DNA of 64,000 nt, from assembly GCA_028583405.1 (NCBI GenBank), contig CM053262.1:22612485-22676484 (forward strand), read 5' to 3'. Within the stretch, counting starts at the first letter, position 1, and the number at the start of each line of letters is the position of its first letter. Below are positions 1 through 64,000 of this stretch, in pieces. A model generated the notes under the pieces. That model was not told where the DNA came from, made no database searches, and saw nothing but the letters and a program-made list of their open reading frames with translations. A program made the translations under genes and the position numbers. This DNA comes from Pogonophryne albipinna. Taxonomy: Eukaryota; Chordata; Actinopteri; Perciformes; Artedidraconidae.

Positions 1-143
1 GTGGGGGATGTCGGGGGCGGCGGGTGCTGTAGGCTGGGGAAGGCTAAGCCTTCCCAAATATTTGTGTCACTGCATCCTGGTAAAATACAAATATAATGTA
101 TAATGTCTGTGTCTTTGACATTACCGCTGCTAGCCACCTGTGC

Positions 144-640
144 CCTGTACTACGAAGCCAGTTCAACATACCCTGGATATGTTTGAGTAACAAACAAACT
201 AACAACAACAAACTAACAAACGAGATCTCGCTAAGCGGTCCTACGACGCTGGTTATCAACTCGGTAAATCAAGCCAGGGTTTCTCTCACCAGCTGAGAGC
301 GCGTTCACGTCTAAGACACGAGTGGATCTGACTTTAATTACATTTGACTTGAGTGTTTCGTCAACATAATGTGTTGCTTAAAATAATACTTCTGCATACA
401 GTATGTGACACTGTAAGTGTTGCACGGCCAGATACGGCTGGAGAAGCAGACTCGGATAAGGAAATATATGATATATTATGATATTATATGATCGATGATC
501 TGATTGATGATGTAATATGAATGATAAGTGCGACACGTCGGCGTCTTCTCTGCATACGGCAGTTTAAACTGTATTTCCTTTATCCTGTAATATAACTTGA
601 GAGATTTAAACTCCGCACACTGAGTTGATCTCTTTTCTAT
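144..640. repeat. Diverged copy of the CACCAGAGGCCTGTACGACG inverted-repeat element
   Basis: This stretch matches, in opposite orientation, the complete element at 6245-7242. Shared landmarks are the terminal CTGTACTACGAAGCCAG, the GGATATGTTTGAGT block, CTCGCTAAGCGGTCCTACGACG and the GTGTTTCGTCAACA block. It covers only about half of the other copy and then loses similarity near 640. I see no coding potential. Flanking DNA at 1-143 holds a short palindrome of GGAAGGCT and AGCCTTCC with one base between (about 39-56). Confidence 0.6.
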
Positions 641-952
641 AGACGCCGGAGGCGGGCAGCGTCAGGTAAAAAAAATAATATTTAGCCTTCCCAAACCTGA
701 GCCTCACGCGCCGCCTATGGGGATGTACTAGTGACTTATCCGACCGGCCCACTTCGGTACCGGCCCATCGGGATTCGTCCCGATGGCCAGTCCGCCACTG
801 CACCCAGCCCACGTAAACTGTCAACGGGGGGAGCCTCGCTGCGGGGAAACGGTGGACCTAGTGTCCGATCGGAGTGGGAATAATAATAATAATAATAATC
901 CGTGCATTTTATCCATTAATTTCCCCAACATTGTGGTAAAAAAAAACACACG
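641..952. other. Repeat-like non-coding sequence
   Basis: It contains AGCCTTCCCAAA, also found at 46-57, and GC-rich complementary blocks around 740-790 (CGGCCCATCGGG and CCCGATGGCC), which look like remains of a mobile element end. A short (AAT)n tract lies at about 879-898. No exon or supported ORF. Confidence 0.35.
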
Positions 953-1290
953 TTTAATCCATGTTGGTGTACTACAACTACTAAAAGCATCGGTTTGTTT
1001 TCTCATCAGGAAATGCAGACCGGCTCAAACAAACGATTTTTAATCATCATCCTCACGATCATTTAATGTATCATATGTTCGCCGAATTGACATGAAAGCA
1101 CTAATAAATGTAGTTTAATCCACTTGAGTTTACAACTACAAAAATAATCGATTTGTTTTTATATCACATCCTACGGGAGGAAATTCAGCAGCTCTCACTA
1201 CCGATTTGTAATCCTAATTTAATCATCATCTTCACCACGATCATTTATGTTTATGTTCGCCGAATTGACATGAAAGCACTGACAAATATG
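953..1290. repeat. Old tandem duplication, unit about 160-175 bp, two copies
   Basis: Blocks recur in the same order: GTTTAATCCA at 953 and again near 1113, and CGCCGAATTGACATGAAAGC near 1080 and again near 1259. ACTACAA, CGATTT and AATCATCATC also recur in order. The copies differ by small indels, so the duplication is not recent. Its nature is unknown; it ends about 130 bp before the CRE/ETS promoter-like site. Confidence 0.6.
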
Positions 1291-1419
1291 AATATACTGT
1301 AGTCAACGTCATTAAAACGTTATTAACGTGCCTAAACTCAGTAATTCACCATTTCTACGCATGACAACACACTTTGTCCGTGTTTGGCTCTCTCGACGCA
1401 CGGTGAAGCGTTCCCGCAT

Positions 1420-1434
1420 TGACGTCACTTCCGG
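1420..1434. promoter_or_regulatory. Overlapping CRE and ETS sites, promoter-like
   Basis: A palindromic CRE (TGACGTCA, 1420-1427) runs directly into an ETS core (CACTTCCGG, 1426-1434). The CRE-ETS combination is typical of TATA-less housekeeping promoters in vertebrates. A short ORF with an ATG at 1454 lies 20 bp downstream. That it drives a transcript is inference. Confidence 0.45.
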
Positions 1435-1453
1435 CTTCCCCCAAAACTTCAAA

Positions 1454-2430
1454 ATGACTCGAAGGAATTTCCCCGCGATGTTCGAAATGATTGATATTTA
1501 TCGGAACGGTATCGCATCTTCTTTTTTAAACTGACGCTTCGAGATGACTAGTAGCCCAATATTTCATTGCACAACAGTTGTTGGGATGCTGTCACAGGCT
1601 CTTTAAATGACCCCCAAAATCACGCCAATATTTCCCAAATATCAAGCCATTTGTTAACTATAGTCCATTTACTGTATAGGCTATAATGCTAATTGATGCT
1701 AGTTAACGTAACTTATGTTAATGTGCACATTGTCCAACATATGGAAGTTAGCATCCGGCCCTTTCTATGTGCGTGGGACGTGTACTAGACATTTCTAACA
1801 TAAAACTTTCTAAAATGTACTTTTACTTTAGGTACTTTTAGCAGATATTACTTCTTCGTTTTTAATTGGTAGGTTTCCAATGCATGATTTTCACTCTGAT
1901 AGAGTTTGAGGAAATGTTGTATCACTGCCTTCTTTGAAACCATCACATGTTTTATTCCTATTATTTGCAGAGTGGCGCGGGGCCTTCAGCCAGAGGAAAG
2001 AAGGGCCCGTCTCACACTCCCAAACAACACCGTGACAGAGGCATCGATTTCTATTTCTCCAAAAGCAAAAACCTGTGATGCCCTCACAGTGAACACAGGA
2101 GGACAACTCCAGTGATGCAAACTTGGACTGTTGCTGGAAACATCTGCGTTCCCTCCTGGGATGTTGCTCGAAAGGTTTTCAGATGAGGGTTTTAGGAAAT
2201 GCACGTTCCTACTTATGTTTGAGTGCACAGACGTGTCTTATCTACAACGTATATCGTACCACGAAGCGCCTTTTATGGCTGCGCTTCCTGTTGGACTGCA
2301 GTCATAGTGAAAGCAACTCTGTGGTTTTCCTGCAGTCAGTCAGATGATGATTTTACTGCAATTTCTACATGTGTGTTTTTTTTAAGTTGCCCTTTTATGT
2401 CTGTTACACAATAAAATTGCAAAATGTATT
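1454..2430 (+). CDS. Candidate small two-exon transcript, unknown product
   Basis: I do not recognise this gene. Downstream of the CRE/ETS motif an ATG at 1454 opens an 18-codon segment that reaches a possible donor (G|GTATCG, exon end 1508). A good acceptor (pyrimidine-rich ... TTTGCAG, 1970) starts a second exon at 1971, and an AATAAA at 2410-2415 could end it. Joining the two gives 39 codons ending at a TGA at 2033-2035. In another frame the second exon reads about 34 codons ending FYFSKSKNL, stop near 2075, so the true frame and partner exons are unsettled. The promoter, acceptor and poly(A) signal are seen; that they belong to one gene is inference. It could also be a degraded pseudogene or a non-coding transcript. 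Confidence 0.25.
2410..2415 (+). terminator. Poly(A) signal AATAAA
   Basis: Canonical hexamer followed within about 50 bp by T- and GT-rich sequence; a second AATAAA lies near 2464. It would serve the candidate transcript that starts near 1454. Confidence 0.4.
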
Positions 2431-2639
2431 GTTTTTTGTCGTGTTGACAACTTGTTGAGTTTTAATAAAATATTTGTAATGCAATGCTTTATGGGGTAAG
2501 TTGTTTGTTAGCCGGCAAGCAACTAAAGGTGCTTTAACATACATAATAACACAAGACTTACAGAAAATATGACATTTAATTCAAGTCTTCATACGTTGTG
2601 TTGGTAAAAATATAAGTAACAACATCTTTATTGTACATT

Positions 2640-2800
2640 TAGTGGAGTAAAACGTACATAATATTGTTCTTTTGAATTATTGTGTAATAGTATAAAAGTG
2701 GCACAGAAGGAAAATACTCAAGTAAAGTCTGAGTATTTTAAATATTGACTAAGTACAGTTGGGCTACTTGAGTAAATGTAGGGGAAGGCAAAATAGGCAA
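2640..2800. repeat. Remnant of the ACTCAAGTA-type fish repeat
   Basis: Contains TACTCAAGTAAAGT and TACTTGAGTAAATGTA in inverted arrangement, the same vocabulary as the elements near 11543, 21091, 47476 and 51885. Degraded, no ends visible. The rest of 2440-3014 shows nothing else. Confidence 0.4.
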
Positions 2801-3012
2801 CAGAATGAATACGATACAATTAAAGAAATCCATCAGTTAAAGTAAGAAATAAGTAATTACAAAATATAAGCAAAATAAATAAACATTGAATACAAATAAT
2901 GACTAATAAAAGGGGGTATTGCAGGTTGAAAAGCCATGTTAAAAAGTGTTTTCTCAGCAACAACCCTCTCTTAAAGGGAATACCGACAGTTAAATCATTT
3001 TAATGTACTTTA

Positions 3013-3014
<2 letters not shown>

Positions 3015-3041
<27 letters not shown>
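3015..3041. repeat. (GT)n microsatellite
   Basis: Uninterrupted GT dinucleotide run, 27 bp, about 130 bp upstream of the MYD88 start codon, so probably in or next to the promoter. Confidence 0.95.
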
Positions 3042-3043
<2 letters not shown>

Positions 3044-3123
3044 CAGTGGATCTCCTCCCCGCTGTGACGCAGTGTTCGCATCACTTCCTCGTTCTGTTAT
3101 CAGGTTGTCAGTCTTTCGCCACA

Positions 3124-3144
3124 ATGTCCTTTATTAGTGTTTAA
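3124..3144 (+). promoter_or_regulatory. Upstream ORF in the MYD88 leader (6 codons)
   Basis: ATG at 3124 opens a six-codon frame ending in TAA at 3142-3144, 25 bp before the MYD88 ATG. If the transcript starts upstream of 3124 this uORF could lower translation. The transcription start cannot be read from the sequence. Confidence 0.45.
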
Positions 3145-3169
3145 AAACTCTCCACAAACTTCCCAAAAC

Positions 3170-9540
<6,371 letters not shown>

Positions 9541-10007
9541 AGGCGCCTTTTTTATTATTAAACATCATATCGTTAAAGTACGTGCAATTGCTTGTGTCAC
9601 TTATAATTTACTCTGTCTATTTCTGTTTCCTATGAGGATGAAATGGTGATTATTATGAAGCTGCACAGGGATACCAAATATCAGCCAAGTTCTCACACAG
9701 TTATGTTTCAGGAATATCAGGTTGCTGCTGCTGTTTTGTATTTATGTGAGGTACAATGTGAGGAGGAGGTGTTTGTATTCAGAACAGCATGTACCTAATT
9801 CTCTGTAAAAGCTGTTTTTTTTTGCGCTTGCCACTTCCTGTTATGAGGCAACTTCTCGATGAGATTGTATCTGAAGAGGAAGAGATTTCAGATTGTTCCA
9901 CTAAAGTCTACTGACACCTACCTTTATCTTTCTTTCTGTATCAGTCATCAGTGTTTTTACATTTGATACTTTTGTATATGCTAAGATGTAATGTATTTGA
10001 CTTTGAA

Positions 10008-10013
10008 AATAAA
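10008..10013 (+). terminator. MYD88 poly(A) signal AATAAA
   Basis: First AATAAA, about 470 bp after the stop codon, followed by TTGTATGTGTATTATT, a GT-rich downstream element. Confidence 0.6.
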
Positions 10014-10035
10014 TTGTATGTGTATTATTTCCTTT

Positions 10036-10041
10036 AATAAA
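10036..10041 (+). terminator. Second MYD88 poly(A) signal AATAAA
   Basis: Second hexamer 28 bp after the first. Either may be used. Confidence 0.5.
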
Positions 10042-10840
10042 TGTATCACATTTTTAAAAGGCAGTTTCCTTTTATTTCAGAAGCAGAATTCATGTACTAT
10101 TAACCCAGAGGGGGAAATTAGATTAAAAAGAATCTGTGCAGTATTAAAATAAGAATATATTCCAATGTTGTCCAGCAGGTGTCGCCAGTGTGCAGAAAAA
10201 CGTTATAAAATCAGAGGTGTCGTTAATTGAATGCTATAAAGAAGACCTCAGCCTAGTACATTTGACAGTTATCAACATCCAATCACAGAGCAGCGTATGT
10301 GATACCGTCCAATCAGTGAACAGGGTGGTCTGGAGCAACGACTCTTTTCACACGGGTATTTTATTGTTAATATGTGCCCTGAGTGTAGTTTGTCAGGTAG
10401 AATTTCCCAGCCTATGCTCAACATAAAAGTGCTTCATCAATGAAATTATTTTGGGTTCAAATGGATTAAGTATGGGATGTGATTATTTGAAACAAATCAT
10501 GTGGTTTGTCGGATGTATGAGAAGAATGGATGCCTCTAAGTCCTTCAGCTGGGGAAATGAATCCCCTAGTATTGAACAGCCCGCCATTGAAAGTGTGGCG
10601 GAACCATGGGCGGAACCCACACGCCTTATTCGTTTTTAGGCATGTTTAACCTAATATTAAAATACTATTTGTAGTGTTTGCTGGTACCTAGAAGGGGAAA
10701 TGCAAATACATGCAGTCTCAAGATAAATAAAGCTACATATTTGTGCAACTAACCTTTCAAAAAGTCACTGTACAGTCAGGGTAATTAACCGCCAACCTGA
10801 GCTAATAATAATTCCCCCTTTTTAATGACTGTATTGGAAT
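10042..10840. other. Intergenic spacer MYD88-OXSR1
   Basis: About 0.8 kb with no supported gene, repeat or RNA. Short open frames at 10190-10426 and 10451-10639 have no recognisable protein features. Confidence 0.6.
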
Positions 10841-11080
10841 TCAGGATTTACGCCCCTCACTCAATATGGCGATCGGGGAGGTCCACATTTGCTCAGTAGG
10901 AATGCAGTAGGCGGGGCTGCGAGGCTCGTGTCAAACTTTGGGAATGACAGGAGTGCTGCAGGATTCGCAAAGAAGGGGAAGTGTCGCCCTCCTGTTTGGA
11001 TTACTTCTTTTACGCACAGTGTGTGGGATTGACCACATTTTCTGCAGATAGTAGACGGCCCCCCAGCACACTCCTCAGCC
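10841..11080 (+). promoter_or_regulatory. Presumed OXSR1 proximal promoter and 5' leader
   Basis: CAATATGGCGATC at about 10862-10874 resembles a YY1 initiator site (AANATGGCG), which often marks the start of TATA-less genes. The sequence from there to the ATG has no repeat. The transcription start is inferred, not seen. Confidence 0.35.
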
Positions 11081-62416
<51,336 letters not shown>

Positions 62417-62812
62417 GTGAGTTTTTAAAAGTGATTTCTTTACAGCAGCAGCGTGGTTTCTACACAGCTCAATTACTTTATTCTTAGTTATCTGTCTTTC
62501 ATGTGTCATTCATATCATGTCAGTAGTACAGGTTAAGTATATGTATTCTTATGTATATGTTATAACTTGCTTTATATTTTTGGTTATTGTTAATTTGTAA
62601 ATGTATATTTTCTACTTTCTCGTTTATTTCTAGTCTTTTTAAATTTGTATTGTACAATGCCATGTCTTTTTATGCTGCTGCAACACAAAAATGTCCCAAA
62701 TTGGGATCAATACAGTACTATCTTATCTCTTATCTCTTATCTTAAGTGAAGCAGCGATTTAAGTGTAACTCACATTCTGTAGAAGGTGCATCTTGCTGAA
62801 AGAAAGGCAGGT
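62417..62812 (+). other. Start of OXSR1 intron 12
   Basis: AT-rich sequence with an inverted retroposon tail (CCCAAATTGGGATCAATACA, about 62695-62716) followed by a short TCTTATC repeat. No exon found. Confidence 0.5.
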
Positions 62813-62814
62813 TT

Positions 62815-63910
62815 TCCATCCATCCATCCATCCATCTTCTTCCGCTTATCCGTGGTCGGGTCTCGGAGGTAGCAGTTCCAGCAGAGAGCCCCAAACTTCC
62901 TTTTCCCTGGCGACATCAACCAGCTCTGACTGGGGGGTCCCAAGGCGCTCCCAGGCCACCTGGTCCTAGGTCTACCCCTTGGTCTCTTCCCAGCTGGACG
63001 TGCCTGGAACACCTCCCTAGGGAGGCGCCCAGGTGGCATCCTAACTACAGTGATTCCCACAGCATGTTAATACTTTGGGGGGCCCCCAAAGTATAATGGC
63101 TCCCCCCAAAGTATAATTTGTGTGTTTTTTTTACTCAGTGATTACTCATTTGCATTTGCATTGGTGGCAATGAGTGCTCAGTGATTAAAAAAAACCTTTT
63201 TTCTGAGGAGATTTTTTTTGGAGAGAAATAAAGGTGGGTGCAACTTACAAAATAGCCATAAAGCTAGTTAGCATAAAAAACGCTAATTAGCATCTGCTAC
63301 GCACCCCCCCCCCCCCCCCCCCACCCCGAGTTGTTCCCCCAAAGTATATTTCATTTCTGCGGGAATCACTGAACTAGGTGCCCGAACCACCTCAACTGGC
63401 TCCTTTCGACGCGAAGGAGGAGCGGCTCAACTCCGAGTCCCTCCCTGATGACCGAACTTCTCACCTTATCCCTAAGGGAGACACCAGCCACCCTGCGGAG
63501 AAAACCCATCTCGGCCGCTTGTATCCGCGATCTCGTTCTTTCGGCCATGACCCATCCTTCATGACCATAGGTGAGGGTAGGAAGGGAAATGGCCCGGTAG
63601 ACAGAGAGCTTTGCCTTCTGGCTCAGCTCCCTTTTCGTCACAACGGTGCGGTAAAGCGACTGCAGTACCGCTCCCGCTGCTCCGATTCTCCGGCCCATCT
63701 CACGCTCCATTGTTCCCTCACTCGAGAACAAGACCCCGAGATACTTGAACTCCTTCACTTGGGGTAAGGACTCATTCCCTACTTGGAGTGGACAGTCCAT
63801 CGGTTTCCTGCTGAGAACCATGGCCTCAGATTTGGAGGTGCTGATCCTCATCCCAGCCGCTTCACACTCGGTTGCGAACCGATCCAGTGAGTGCTGAAGG
63901 TCGCAGGTTT
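62815..63910 (-). mobile_element. 5'-truncated RTE-like LINE, minus strand, split by a MITE
   Basis: Minus-strand coding from about 63910 down encodes FATECEAAGMRISTSKSEAM, FKYLGVLFSSEG, LSVYRAISLPTLTYGHEGW, RIQAAEMGFLRRVAG and SQLRWFGHLVQ. It continues across the insertion at 63048-63371 with RMPPGRLPREVF and GKRPRGRPRTRW, then CGGATAAGCGGAAGAAG and a (GATG)n tail at about 62815-62835. This is the C-terminal RT region and 3' end of a teleost LINE, probably RTE/Rex3-like; family not verified. It is cut off at the 5' side near 63910, typical of LINE insertion. Confidence 0.8.
63048..63371. mobile_element. MITE inserted in the LINE
   Basis: Ends CAGTGATTCCCACAG and TGCGGGAATCACTG. AACTA stands on both sides (63043-63047, 63372-63376); joining the LINE across it restores reading through HLVQ to RMPPGRL. 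Contains CCCCAAAGTATAAT motifs near both ends and a C run at 63304-63321. Confidence 0.8.
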
Positions 63911-64000
63911 TCCTATAAATTAAATCATTGTTGATCCTAAACATCTTGGTTTCTTTTTTGGAATATATTTTGTAAAACAATTATGGGTTTCTTCTTTTCT

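Larger units (their letters stand above)
9541..10041 (+). other. MYD88 3' untranslated region
   Basis: Non-coding sequence from the stop to the poly(A) signals. No repeat recognised. Confidence 0.7.

Noticed and set aside
3137..3169. N-terminal extension of MYD88 from a GTG at 3137
   Set aside because: Not an ATG; the ATG at 3170 is in a strong context and gives the usual family start and length.
63366..63980. 204-codon ORF as a host gene or OXSR1 exon
   Set aside because: It is the C-terminal RT region of a LINE on the opposite strand; its first 25 or so codons are unrelated flank.
62417..64000. OXSR1 exon 13 within the window
   Set aside because: I looked for the linker and docking-domain sequence with splice sites and found none; the region is intron and LINE.

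Overview
The window is vertebrate, almost certainly teleost (probably percomorph) nuclear DNA. The evidence is GT-AG introns, very long (GT)n tracts, many fish-type non-autonomous DNA transposons, RT-bearing LINE fragments and tRNA-like SINEs, and the vertebrate gene order MYD88-OXSR1.

Two recognisable protein genes lie head-to-tail on the + strand. MYD88 (3170-9540) is complete: five coding exons, 292 residues, N-terminal death domain, intermediate domain and C-terminal TIR domain. OXSR1 (from 11081) is present as its first 12 coding exons, 369 codons: the whole STE20-type kinase domain, both WNK-phosphorylated residues and the start of the linker. The C-terminal docking domain lies past 64000. 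MYD88 is the adaptor of Toll-like/IL-1 receptor signalling. OXSR1 is the WNK-activated kinase that controls cation-chloride cotransporters. The two are neighbours by conserved synteny, not known to act in one pathway. Upstream, 1420-2430 looks like a CRE/ETS promoter plus the last exon of a small unidentified transcript.

Layout: 1-1300 repeat-derived DNA and an old tandem duplication; 1400-2430 candidate small transcript; 3041-10041 MYD88; 10042-11080 intergenic and OXSR1 leader; 11081-62416 OXSR1, whose introns 1-4 are 9.6, 11.5, 11.6 and 11.3 kb; 62417-64000 next intron with an RTE-like LINE.

Most intronic sequence is mobile-element derived. I could define TTAA-flanked non-autonomous elements of three families with related ends, more than ten hAT-type elements (seven with an exact 8-bp target duplication), a Tc1-like MITE with a hAT nested in it, two LINE fragments each split by a MITE, and two fragments coding BED zinc fingers. 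Two unrelated 37-bp minisatellites have expanded inside transposons, one to about 87 copies.

The observations most worth checking are: OXSR1 exon 4, whose 5' splice site is repeated five times at 24-bp spacing, every decoy leading to an immediate stop; OXSR1 intron 10, which is almost entirely one truncated transposon; and a one-residue deletion in the OXSR1 kinase next to the exon 3/4 junction. I found no CRISPR, operon or other prokaryotic-type system, and no evidence of a wholly new multi-gene system.
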